Source of the DNA: Aphidius gifuensis
Lineage: Eukaryota > Arthropoda > Insecta > Hymenoptera > Braconidae
Assembly (NCBI RefSeq): GCF_014905175.1
Contig: NC_057789.1
Location: forward strand, 12,452,876 to 12,516,875
Direction of reading: 5' to 3'
Length of the DNA: 64,000 nucleotides
Shown: piece by piece, positions 34,480-45,599 of the stretch
How positions within the stretch are numbered: the first letter of the stretch is position 1
Layout: every line of letters starts with the position of its first letter
The notes under the pieces: model-generated
Databases searched by the model: none
What the model was told of the DNA's origin: nothing
Seen by the model: only the letters and a program-made list of their open reading frames with translations
Position numbers and translations under genes: made by a program

Positions 34480-36636
34480 TTATAAGAGCAAAGCACATGC
34501 GTTGTCTAAAGATATCACTTGATCATCTTGATTTTTTTTTTTCTCATAACTATACATTGCTGAATTATGTTTTGCAAGAAGGTCTTTTGAAATATCAAGT
34601 TCAGATGCTTTTTTTCCTTCCAGCAAAGCTTTAGTGTGCATGATACCAGACAATGTTTCATTTTCCATTCGGTTTCGAAGAACAGTTTTATTTCAATTTA
34701 ATTGAGAAAACAAACGTTCTACTGCTGCAGTTGAATGAGGTAAAACCATCAAGTTAAAAATAAAGCTTGTTAAAATGGGAAACCGTTGACCATCACCATA
34801 TTGAAAATTAGAAACCATAGTCCAGAATTCTAATGCATCAGTTGGACAATTTTTTTCAAAACCATGTACCAATAATTCACGCCATTCACGATCAATTACA
34901 TTGATGTTTTTTTTATCAACAAGCATTGGGAATTCTTTTACAAGTACAGCAATAAAAGAAGCTGGTTCATTGATAATTTTGTGAGGATTGATGATTGACA
35001 TTAGTTTATATTTATTTGAAGAATCATCAGCAAAATTAAATCGTTTAGAAATACCATCAACTGCATCAATATAAAATCGATTAACTCTCAGCCTAAAGTC
35101 ATGAAGTCCTTTTCCATCTAGCTCACATTTACCTTCCATGATACGAGTTTGTATTAAGCCTCCCAAATAAATTTGTTCAATTGGCAATTGATTATGAGGG
35201 TCTTTAAATTTTACTTGATCAAGTGACTTTACTTTTTCATAACAATCTCGTTTAAGAAATGAAGAAAGAAAAGTTTTATATACCTCTGATACACGATCAT
35301 AAATCAAATGGATTTTTGTGCTAGTTGATTGCATTTCAACATTTAACTTGGTGAAAAGTGGTAACATTGATTCCAAAAATTCAAAAGTCATGACAACGTC
35401 TGGTTTACACATTTGGTTATATATCGTCATAGCTGCAGGAACATCATCACCACATTCTGATTCAGCTTTGAAAAATTTAAATATAGCATCCCACTGTTCA
35501 AGATATCGTTCAACAACTTGGTGCATTGACAACCAGCACGTAGCACAATATCTCAACAATTTATGGGGCTTCAAGCCCAATATTTCTTGAACTACTTGTA
35601 ATTTTTGTTTACGTTTGTAACTATGCTTAAAATAATTGTGTACATTTCTAACAAGACTTTCAGCAGTTTGAGATAACTGTTTGCATGCATTGCTAGCACA
35701 TATATCCCATGAGTGACAAATACACTTTTGTCGAAAAAGATGCTTTATGTCATCTTGCAATAATTTTCCCAATGAAAGATTACAACCAGATACATTCGAA
35801 GCTCCATCAGAAGCATAACCAATCATATTTTCTTTCCAAGGAATTTTATTTTCCTCAAAAAATCTTGTCACTTCTTGATATAATTTTATTGCTGTACAAT
35901 CGTGAACTTTAAGTAATGCCAAAAAACGATCTCGTATTTTTGTATTGTCCTTGTATCTCACAAGCATTGCAAGATGCTTAACAGATCCAATATCTGTTGA
36001 TTCATCAACCAAAAGAGAAAATTTTTTTGTTTGCAATGCTAAAACGACATCATCAAAACTATATTGGCCAGTAACGTTGTTGACGATAGCTGTGCATTTA
36101 GTACGATCACAAGATGTTTTTTGACATATAATTGAATCAGGATATATATCTTTTAACAATTCTACGAGTGGGCCAACTGTAGAGAATGGCATGTCATATT
36201 TTACTGCAAAAGCTGCAAGTTTTATTTCAGCATTTTTTACTTGCACTGATGATAAAGTGGATTTTTCAAATACTGTTGAAATAGATAAGTGACTTAACTT
36301 GGCTCCCCAAGCATTAATATGAGGTCCACACTTTTCATGTTTTACTAAATCTGGTCTACCTCCAGTTGTCTTGTAATCTTTATTACATATTTTACAATGG
36401 AAATAGCTTTTTCCTTTGTTACTGCTTGTGATCCAAGTCTTAAATGAATCATCTTGTTCCCATTTTTTTGTATATTCTTGCTTTTTTTTTGGTTTTATTA
36501 ATTCTTTTGATGCTCTTGATGCTCTTGATGCTCTTGACTTAATACTTAATACTCGTGATTTATTTTTCTTAGTTATTTTACTTATATTCATTTGAGCTTC
36601 ATTTGACGAAGACTCTCCTTCACTTGAATCACCCAT
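34480..36636 (-). pseudogene. hAT transposase, nearly intact, one in-frame TGA
   Basis: The likely start is ATG 36636 (MGDSSEGESS); the frame is also open 16 codons upstream. In order: a Ser/acid-rich start, a triple RAS repeat in a basic region, a zinc-finger-like segment (FHCKICNKDYKTTGG, HEKCGPH, about 75-105 residues in), and an RNase H fold with LLVDESTDIG (first Asp) and YASDGASNVSG (second Asp). A long helical insertion follows, then the C-terminal dimerisation block with AAVERLFSQLN, whose Glu is the third catalytic residue in hAT proteins. Directly after this comes TGA (34690-34692), and the same frame continues with KTVLRNRMENETLSG to a stop at 34480. The protein would cut and paste the surrounding element. 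A single nonsense codon near the C-terminus is the only lesion seen. Confidence 0.85.
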
Positions 36637-36689
36637 TATAACTGTTTTGTTATCATTAAAAATTGAAATAACAAGTAGGTTCAATAATT

Positions 36690-36975
36690 CGATATATATA
36701 TTGTTGACACAATAATAATGACACCTGTAAATAATTTATGATTAAAATTTATTATCAAAACCATGAGTTGTATGTTGATGTGTACAATGTACATGTATAT
36801 AGATATAAAAATACGTACCTCAAATATATCCAAAATAACAACAATTACAACAGCAAAATTTGGTAGAATAAGTATGTCCAATAATTCCATAAGTATATTG
36901 TTGACACAATAATAATGACACCTGTAAATAATTTATGATTAAAATATATTTATTATCAAAACAATGAGCTGTTTG
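36690..36975. repeat. Direct duplication inside the hAT 5' region
   Basis: About 80 bp including TTGTTGACACAATAATAATG, ACACCTGTAAATAATTTATG occurs at 36711 and again at 36898, 187 bp apart, upstream of the transposase start. It may duplicate promoter or leader sequence. Confidence 0.8.
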
Positions 36976-36983
36976 TTGATGTA

Positions 36984-37777
36984 TATGTGGCATTTTAGTT
37001 GTCGTTTGTGGCCAACCTTCAAGATTTCGCTATTTTTTGATATGTTGTAGATTTTGGCCTTAAAGAAAACTTCGTTTTTTCGAGGGCGCCACCATCGAAT
37101 TTCAAGATATCTAAATAGTACCATTTTTTGATGGATTTATCACAGATTTGAGGACGCAAAACAGTATTTTAAGCCCTTCATTGGCACTCAATGGGAAGTA
37201 TTTTTTCGATTTTTGAAATTTCAATTTTGAAAAGTTTTTTTTTCTATTTTTTTTTTAGATGTAGAACGAAAAAGAAAACGAAATTTACTCTTATGAAATT
37301 TTCAATTTCTTTTTAGTTTTTCCGAAAAACCACATAACAATTCGAGAGTAAAAAAACAAACTATATGGTTTTTCTCAAAAACTAAAAAGAAATTGAAAAT
37401 TTCATAAGAGTAAATTTCGTTTTCTTTTTCGTTCTACATCTAAAAAAAAAATAAAATTACGAAAAAAAAATTTTTTTTTTCAAAAATTGAAATTTTAAAA
37501 ATCAAAAAAAAATACTTCCCATTGAGTGCCCACTCTAGTGAAGGGCTTAAAATACTTGTTTTGCGTCCTCGAATCTGTGATAAAAAATTCAGCAAAAAAA
37601 AAATGGCGCTTTTTGAGATATCATGAAATTTGACGGTGGCGCCCCCAAAAATTGAAGAAAAAAAAAAAAAAAAATACGGGTTTTTTTTTAGGCCAAAATC
37701 TACAACATATCAAAAAATGAGCGAAATCGCCGAGGGTCAGGCCGCAAACCCCGTGGTTTGGCTAAGAACGCCACATA
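36984..37777. mobile_element. Foldback element nested in the hAT element
   Basis: Nearly the whole 794 bp is an inverted repeat centred near 37340-37350. The outer arms are TATGTGGC... and ...GCCACATA; inside, GGCGCCACC pairs with GGTGGCGCC, and the inner arms around GTAGAACGAAAAAGAAAACG are an exact match. It is non-coding and would form a very long hairpin. Confidence 0.8.
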
Positions 37778-38376
37778 TATATAAATACGTACCTCAATAA
37801 TATCCAAGAAAACTGGGTCAAGTATTTAAAGTTAAACCTTTCTATTATTATTATATAATAATCATCTAAATAATATTAAGTAAATATTTCTAAATATTTT
37901 ATTAAACAAAACACTTATTGTTAAACGTATATAATTCACAATCAAACTTTTTTTTTTTTCACAACAACAAAGGGAATTATATTATTATGAAATTGGCAAT
38001 TTCAGGCACTTTCAACGTTGAACGAATAAAACTTTAGAAAAACCAGTAAAAAGTTGCTAACCACACCCAGAATCACATGTATACCAATGTAAGAATAAAA
38101 AATTTCTGGTAATACAATATCCCGCCACAAACATGGAAAATTGTGATTGGTCTGGATTGGTCCAAATTAATCTGTAGCAATTAATAGTTGGTATCTTTTT
38201 ATCGGTATAGTAGATTCAGCGTTAACAATGTGTAGCAAAAAATTGAACTATAAATAAATAAAATAAAATCTGAACCATCTGAAAAATCTGGAAAAAAATG
38301 GTACAGAATCTGGATTCTGGACAGCCCCTAAAAAGTCTGGAAGAATCCAGACAATTCTGGACGTCTGGCAACCCTG

Positions 38377-39560
38377 GTCTCTATCATAATGATAATTCCA
38401 AATATAGCGGTCCAAAAAAAAACAACGAAAAACGGCGCCAACAATAACTCGTTGAAAAATCAAAATAGAGACTTCGTTTTAGGCTCAAATAATGCGTCTA
38501 CAAAAACTCTATCGCCCGCATAATGGACTTTTTCAGCTACAAGCAATAGTTTTTGAACCAAAAAAAAAAAAACCTTGAAATTAAAAAAAAAAAAAAGACA
38601 TTGTTTGGAAAGCACTAGATCTTTCGAAGGAGCTACTTTTGAGCCTAATACAAAGTCTCTATGATGATGACAACTCCAAATATGGTGGTCCGAAAAAAAA
38701 CGAAAAACAGCGCTAACAATAACTCGTTAAAAAATCAAAATAGAGACTTCCTGTTAGGCTTAAAAAATGCGTTTTTGAAAACTCTATCGCTCGCATCATG
38801 GACTTTTTCTGCTCCGAACAATAGTTTTTGAACCAAAAAAAAAAAACCTTGAAATTTAAAAAAAAAAAAAAGACATTTTTTTCTTTTTTCTTAAAAAGTA
38901 TGCATCATAGGACAAAAATTTTTTAAAAAGCACTAGATCTTTTGAAGACGCTAGAGACTTTGTTTTAGGCTTAAAAAATGCGTTTTTGCAAACTCTATCG
39001 CCCGCAACATGGACTTTTTCTACTCTGAACAATAGTTTTTGTAGCAGAAAATAAAAACCTTGAAATTTGAAAAAAAAGATGTATAATAAAAGATATATAT
39101 ACGACCAATGGCTGAAAAAAATATGTGACTGACCTGTTAATTTTTTTAGCTACATTAATTGCTCAGAAATTAACAGGTAAAACACACCGATTCCTTAGCC
39201 ATTCGCCAGCAGTAATAACTTCCAATTGAGCCTAATACAATGTTTCTATCTTCAGTATCCTGAAAGCATTTTCAATCAATTTTTTAACAATTTTGAAAAA
39301 TTAGGCAATAAATAACTCAACGTAGAATTGGATTAAAAACTTCGTAATCGGCTCTTATTTTGCGTCTCAAAAAACTCTATCGCCCGCATTGTGGGTTCTT
39401 TCTGCTATCTCCAATATTTTTTGAGAAAAAAAAAAAATAAACTTAAAAATTTATTTTTGAATAATTTTATTATCAATAAACCATAAAATTATTTAAAAAC
39501 CATAATTTTATTATATCTGAAAAATTGAGATAACCATGGCCCTAGCCGGAGTATTGAAAA
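38377..39560 (+). repeat. Tandem repeat array, right half
   Basis: It continues the array cut by the hAT element. TAGAGACTTC lies at 38466 and 38741, and a divergent partial unit follows near 38955. 39180-39420 resembles the diverged units at 28.7-29.0 kb (ACTCTATCGCCCGCATTGTG). It ends near 39560 at CCTAGCCGGAGTATTGAAAA, which is reminiscent of the head sequence. Confidence 0.75.
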
Positions 39561-39810
39561 TTTAAAGTATAAATAATCTATATTGTAAAATTATTGTACA
39601 ATTACAATAATAATTTTCGTCTTTAAACTCACACACCAATGTCTATTTTTCTTCATTTAAAACATAATATCAATCAATATTATAAATAAATTATTATTGT
39701 ATAATTCTATATTTCATGTTTTCAATTTAAGAAATATTATTTTAAATAAACAACAGTAATAGGTCTATTAATCTTGTAAAAGAAAAATTCTTTCATGCAT
39801 CTATATATAT

Positions 39811-40415
39811 TAGGGTGTTTTTTTTTTTTTCGATATTTTTTTTTCTCTTCACCCATCTTCATACAAGTTTATACAGCTCTAAATCATGCCCAGAAAAAAT
39901 TTGAACTCAATTGAAAAATATTTAGAGGTGGTTCAGGGGTCATTTGTTTTTTCCATTTGATTAACATGGGTTTAATACACTTCATTCACCATTTTGATCA
40001 TGGTTTAATTTTGACCGTTCAAGTTCGCGTTGGTCTTATTTTATAGAGTATTGAATTTATAGCATATAATCTCATAGTTTTGATCATTTACATTTTGTTT
40101 TTCAAAAAAAATGTATTACACCAGCATTATTTCACTATTTTTTAATTGTAAATGATCAAAACTATGAATATGATATGCTATAGAATTTAATACTCTATCA
40201 AATGAACCAACGTGAACTTGAACGGTCGAAAATTAAAGCCTCCATGAAAATAGAATGAAATTAACCCCATGTAATAAAAAAACAAATGACTCCTGAACCA
40301 CCTCTAAATATTTTTCAATTGAGTTCAAATTTTTTCTGGGCATGATTTAGAGTTGTATGAACTTGTATAAAGATGGGTGAAGAGAAAAAAAAATATCGAA
40401 AAAAAAAACACCCTA
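39811..40415. mobile_element. Foldback element 1 of a chain of three
   Basis: TAGGGTGTTTTTTTT at the left and AAAACACCCTA at the right begin inverted arms that cover most of 605 bp. Examples are CTTCACCCATCTTCATACAA against its complement near 40365, and GAACTCAATTGAAAAATATT against 40305. AT repeats flank both sides. No coding sequence. Confidence 0.85.
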
Positions 40416-40425
40416 ATATATATAT

Positions 40426-43400
40426 TAGGGTGGTTCTTATTTGGGTGATGGCAAAATTTTCATCGTGCCGCCCCCTAATATCGTTAAAAAAAATTTTTAA
40501 AATTTTTGGGCTATATAAGAAATTTTTATATTCATCCTAGACACCCCCTGTAAGAGGGTGAAGTTTCCCGTTTAAAATACATGGGGTTTTCTTACTTAGA
40601 CGTAAGAATCGATCTAAAAGCGTCAATTATGCATGGAAAAAATCTTTCATTATATTAAATCATCGAGAATGAAGTCTGCTTTATTGAAATACTAATACAT
40701 TCTATGTAATTTTTTGGTAATTGTTTGGATGCTTGTTATTTTCTATTCATTTTCTAAGTTGGAAACTTTTACCATAGGCTATTATGGAGAATGCGATTTT
40801 TGTCAAAAAAAAGTCCATTAAAATAGCAATATCTCTGATCGACAATATGACGATGTAATGAAAAAAACTATCGGGTTATAAAATGAGACAAGACAAAACG
40901 TATGGACATAAAATAAAAGAGGTTTGGAGCTTAGTTTTTTTACAATTAATAATTCAAGTAAAAAAAATTGGTTTCGATCAGGAATTATTCAGAAATCACT
41001 AGAGACCTCTTGTGGATGACTTTTAGAAACACAGTATTTCTATGAGTGCGAAAAAGACAAAAAACAGAAGAAAACTGTTGTCTTACTCTTTGATTTAAAA
41101 AATCGGCAGAACCTCTTAACGTGCTTTCAATAACACCCTTTTCAAGAATTAAAGAGATAAATAAATCAATTAAATATTATACAAAAGTTCCTTTTAAATA
41201 CAATAATTTCTAGTCTAAATTAATTCCACAGCAAAATATTCTATAATCGATTGAAATATTTGAGGCTAATGGCTGAAGAATTAATTTAGACTACGAATTA
41301 TTTTATTTAGCACATCCATTCCTTAGATACATTTGCCAATAGTTTTTTTTATAAATTATCAATGAAAAAGGTTGCTAAGAAAAGAATGTAATCGAATAAA
41401 CTAATGCGTAGTCTGAATTAATTTCTCGGCCATTTCCCACAATAATTTCAATTTATTATAGAAAATATTGCTACGAAATTAATCTAGACAATTAATTAAA
41501 TTATTTGCGGCTTCATTTTTTCCTTAGATACATTTGCCATTATTGATTAATCAAAAAAAATATTTGCAAACGTTGCTGAGAAAAAGATGTAACCAAATAA
41601 GTTAATTTATAATCTAAATTAACTCTACAGTTGTTGATTATTTTAATTTAATTTAATATAGAAAAATTTGCTGTGAAATTAATCTAGACTACGATGTAAT
41701 TTATTTGGTTACATCCTCTCCTAAGGAACATTTGCTGATAGCTTTTTCATTAATTAATCATGGCAAAAATAGCTAAGGAAAGGGTGTAACCAAATAAATT
41801 AATCCAAAGCCTAGATTAACTTTACAGCAATTTTTCCTATATTAAATTAAAATTATTGTATCAAACGGGTATGGAGTTAATTTAGATTATAAATCAATTT
41901 ATTCTTTCTTCGTTTTCATATTGATAAAAGATTTTTAGAAGTTGATCCATCTCTATAGTCTGTAACGAGATTTTCTCGTTGGCCTTATAAGCCTAGCTGA
42001 TTTTATTGTTCAGACTTTCCGTCGGTGATATTATTTAATTATTTATTTGATTTTGTATTTGAAACTCCAGCTTGAAGCGGAGAGTATACTATTCAACGAA
42101 CTATATCAAAAAGAAGAGGGGAGTAGTATAAGAATTTAGACTACGTATTGTTTTAGAGGAGCACAAACTCTCTCTCTGCTTTGGGACTCCGAGCTGAACA
42201 GCCGTTCACTCTGATAAAACCAGGTATTCTGAGCCGCTATGGGTTATCCCTGAGGATAGCCTCGTGTTCGTTTTGGTTATGTTTGACTTGGGTTAATCCC
42301 GGTTTCGTTTAGCTTTGAATATTATTTTCGCGGATATCTTTGATTTAAATTAATTATTGGAGGTTTGTGACGACAAATTACGATTAAGTTGATTTAGTTG
42401 GTTTGGATTATTGATATTATAACGCGATAATTAATTGTTCCGATCACGATTTTAATTATGTTTTGTATTTTATTATTGAGAATTTGAATATAAATTTTGG
42501 CTTACGGCTTTGCTTAAATATTGTTTGTTAAATTGTTCAATTATTTCTCCCACACGACTTTACCCGTCCCTCTCTCCATAACCCACATACTGAGCGACTC
42601 TTGGTTTTTCTCGAAGACTGAGTCTATGGAAGGTTTGTTTCGATTGAGTTTCTGGTGTTAATTTTGTGCTTTTAAATTCCGATTACGTCTACGATTATGT
42701 TTAAGATTTCGACTACGTTTAAGATTAAGTTTGAGTTACCGTTCCGTTCCGTTTCATTGCAGTGTTGCAGTTGGATTTTCAGCAAATTTTAGTGTTTCAT
42801 TTTGAAAATTACGTTTCAGGTTATTATTATTATTATAGATCTCATATTTTAGTTTTTGGTGATAATGTTCGGCTTAAAAATCGAATAAACAAACTATATA
42901 TTTAATATTTATTTAGATTAATTTATAAATAATGTTTTAAAATTATTAATTCCCATAGCAACAGTCCGAGAAGGTAGCTGACTCGAAATGTCACGTTACA
43001 AGTCATAGTGTTATTAATTACAAAAGAGGTTTGAAAACAGTGACGGAGTGAAGAGCCGTCAATGCTGCTGCTAAACGAGCTGTTAGCCTGTTTGATGAAT
43101 ACAATTCAATAATAAAACAAAATGAAGATTATAAGCGATTTGTCATACAGATTGTGTCAGAATACCGTTTCCTGATGCAAAAAAAAAAAACAACGGTCAT
43201 GTAGAAATTAAAAAAAAAATAAATAATTCAAAATGTATAAATAAATGTTTTTTGTTTTTTTCATTTTAAGACAATATTCAATATTTAATAATATTAGAAA
43301 TAGTTTAGAGTTGAACGGAATTTCGTGTAATGACCCATAGATTTTTTTATTTAAAATTTTTTTTCATCAAATATATAAAGTATAATGTCATAACACTCAT

Positions 43401-43765
43401 ATTATATTGAAAACGTTGAAAACTAGCGAAATCGAACAAAAAAAAAAAAACATTAGCGTAATAAAAAAATTATGGAGTGACCCATATAAATTTTTTTTTT
43501 TTGTCTTAAAGCAGACTTCATTCTCGATGATTTAATATAATGAAAGATTTTTTCCATGCATAATTGACGCTTTTAGATCGATTCTTACGTCTAAGTAAGA
43601 AAACCCCATGTATTTTGAACGGGAAACTTCACCCTCTTACAGGGGGTGGCTAGGATGAAAATAAAAATTTCTTATATAGCCCAAAAATTTTTTTAATTTT
43701 TTTTCAACGATATTAGGGGGCGGCACGATGAAAATTTTGCCATCATCCAAATAAGAACCACCCTA
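40426..43765. mobile_element. Foldback element 2, 255-bp TIRs, carries a solo LTR
   Basis: The left arm 40426-40680 (TAGGGTGGTTCTTATTTGGG ... GAAGTCTGCT) is the reverse complement of the right arm 43511-43765, with few mismatches and equal length. The interior holds AT-rich palindromic segments at 41170-41850 (units with CATTTGCCA and AAATTAATYTAGACT) and a solo LTR at 41961-43000. No transposase was found. It is flanked by 10 bp ATATATATAT on each side. Confidence 0.88.
41961..43000. repeat. Solo LTR with 4-bp target duplication
   Basis: The stretch starts TGTAACG and ends CGTTACA (7-bp inverted ends). AGTC precedes (41957-41960) and follows (43001-43004) it, a 4-bp target duplication of the length made by Ty3/gypsy-type integrases. 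It is 1,040 bp, clearly higher in G+C than the host element, with no long open frame. Recombination between two LTRs would have removed the internal part. Confidence 0.8.
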
Positions 43766-43775
43766 ATATATATAT

Positions 43776-44585
43776 TAGACCTGTCCAAAAAAAAAAAAAT
43801 TTTCTTTTTGTGCCCTCCTGAGGTTTAAATTTGTTCTTTATGATGACACGAAAGAAAAAATAGAAAAATTTTTTTTTCAGGATTTTTTTTGAGCCTGCTC
43901 TTCGGGTTTTTGTATTTCCCATTTGATTAGCACGCGCGCGTATGGCTGTATATCTTTGACTTTGCATAACTCAGTCAGTTTTAATCCTAGAGAGTTGATA
44001 TTAGTCTCATTTTTTAGCTCATGAAAATACCTTCAAATTGTAACTGTACATTTTTTCTGTACTGTTAATAGTTTTGTTTCAAGAAAACCTCAAAAATCAT
44101 GACTTTGCAGGTATATGCAATTTAACTTGTAAACGTATTTTATTATTATTATTAGTAGGATAAGTATTATTATTCGAAAGTATAAAATTGTTGAGCTTGA
44201 TAGAGAAAAACATTTTTGTGTTAAATAAAATATGTTTAGCAGTTAAATTGTAAATCATGATTTTCAAGCTTTTTTTGAGACGAAAAAACAAAAAACAGTA
44301 CAAAAAAAATATACAGTGACAAATTGAAGGTATTTTCATAAGCTACAAAATGAGACTAATATCAACTTTCTAGGATTAAAACTGACGGAGTTATGCAAAG
44401 TCAAAGACATACAGCCTTACGCGCGCGTGTTAATCAAATGGGAAATACAAAAACCCGATGAGCAGGCTCAAAAAAAAATCCTAAAAAAAAAATTTTTTCA
44501 TTTTTTTTTTTGTGTTATCATAAAGTACAAATTTAGACCTCAGGAGGGTACAAAAAGAAATTTTTTTTTTTTTTGGACAGGTCTA
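43776..44585. mobile_element. Foldback element 3 of the chain
   Basis: TAGACCTGTCC at the left pairs with GGACAGGTCTA at the right. The arms extend about 300 bp inward, including CCCTCCTGAGG, GAGCCTGCTC, GCGCGCG and TTGATATTAGTCTCAT, and leave a loop near 44060-44290. It is flanked by AT repeats. Short open stretches on both strands are arm artefacts. Confidence 0.88.
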
Positions 44586-44766
44586 ATATATATATATATA
44601 CATTATACATATATATACAATATGAAGTTTACTTTGCCTATAACAAATGCAAGCATAACTAATAAATACAAATAAAATACTTGTATTGATGTATATATAT
44701 ATATTTATGCCGTTGTATATATATGTATATATAATAATAAATAAATGAATAAATAAATACTTTCAT

Positions 44767-44960
44767 CTAAATGATGGTAACGGTTACCGACGGCTGGCTG
44801 ACCGATTTTCATGGCGCAATGTAGATAAATATAATATTGACAGAAAATGAATTCCTTCCCAGATCCGCTAACGGATGTGACGTCTAAATCTTATGTTTTT
44901 TCCTTTCACTCCATACCCAACCCACGCTTAAAGATGTTTACACATCTAAGACGAAAATAT
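44767..44960 (+). repeat. ~190-bp dispersed repeat, copy 1
   Basis: GGTAACGGTTACCGACGGCT at the start and AAAGATGTTTACACATCT at the end recur, with the middle diverged, at 61152-61330 in the same orientation. It is non-coding. Confidence 0.6.
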
Positions 44961-45340
44961 TAATTCAAAATTTAAAATCAATCAAGAGGAGTCATACTAC
45001 AATGTAAAGTATACGATTGAAAAAAAATATATTAACAAGTTAATCAATTAAGATACAAAATAATAAATTACCTAACAAATAAATTGAACTGAAAATAAAT
45101 AAATGAAATCCATTTCGACTTGGACAGCTGCTTTTTTTTCTTAATTTTTTGACCCAGACTGAGAGCTTGCAACATCGCTTTTGCATCTCCTCTTCCCCTG
45201 TTGGGTGCATAGGAATCATGACGTGAAAATGACTGACATGGCTTTTGACCATACAATTAATTACGCAACATTAGCTTTGATTGAAATAATTATGACTGAT
45301 TACGAGTATTACGAAATAACACATAAATAATAATAATAAT

Positions 45341-45594
45341 AGTATTACGGAAACTCTAGAAAATATTTTTGTCAAACAGATAAATTGAAAACATTTTGTG
45401 AAATTGATTACCATTTAAAATCAAATTATGCCTATATCGGAATAGTAAATAAACTAATAAATAATGAAAGTAAAACAATATTTATAGTTAAATGTCAAGT
45501 CAATAAAGAACACGTAATTACTGGGTGGAAGTCATTAATTAAAGCTCGGATGCTAGCAGCTCAAGTCATGTTAAAACACCTCAATAAAAATTAA
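45341..45594 (+). CDS. Possible dsRNA-binding-domain exon
   Basis: A TAATAATAG acceptor-like site at about 45340 precedes an open stretch reading KTFCEIDYHLKSNYAYIGIV, then NNESKTIFIVKCQVNKEHVI, and ending SLIKARMLAAQVMLKHLNK before a stop. The strand-strand-strand-helix pattern and the closing KARxLAAxxMLKHL helix fit a double-stranded RNA-binding domain, where a basic helix 2 contacts RNA. The usual KKxAK motif is reduced to LIKAR. No start codon or partner exon is evident. It could be the last exon of a host gene or a retrocopy fragment. The domain match is by eye only. Confidence 0.35.
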
Positions 45595-45599
45595 TACTT

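Larger units (their letters stand above)
34021..38376. mobile_element. Complete hAT-family transposon with 8-bp target duplication
   Basis: The ends are CAGGGTTGCCAGACG at 34021 and its exact reverse complement ending at 38376 (15-bp TIR). The 8 bases on both outer sides are GTCTCTAT (34013-34020 and 38377-38384), a perfect target duplication of hAT length. GTCTGGA-type subterminal repeats crowd both ends. Removing the element and one duplication restores a unit spacing of 313 bp in the surrounding array, so the insertion is precise. It carries a hAT transposase on the minus strand, a 187-bp direct duplication, and a nested foldback element at 36984-37777. Confidence 0.93.

Noticed and set aside
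43743..44675. Open stretches at both ends of the third foldback element
   Set aside because: They are mirror readings of the inverted arms; the same peptide-like pieces appear on both strands.
45040..45256. Overlapping minus-strand open stretches (YGQKPCQSFSRHDSYAP)
   Set aside because: They look slightly protein-like in one frame, but no family was recognised and two frames are open over the same DNA; not enough support.
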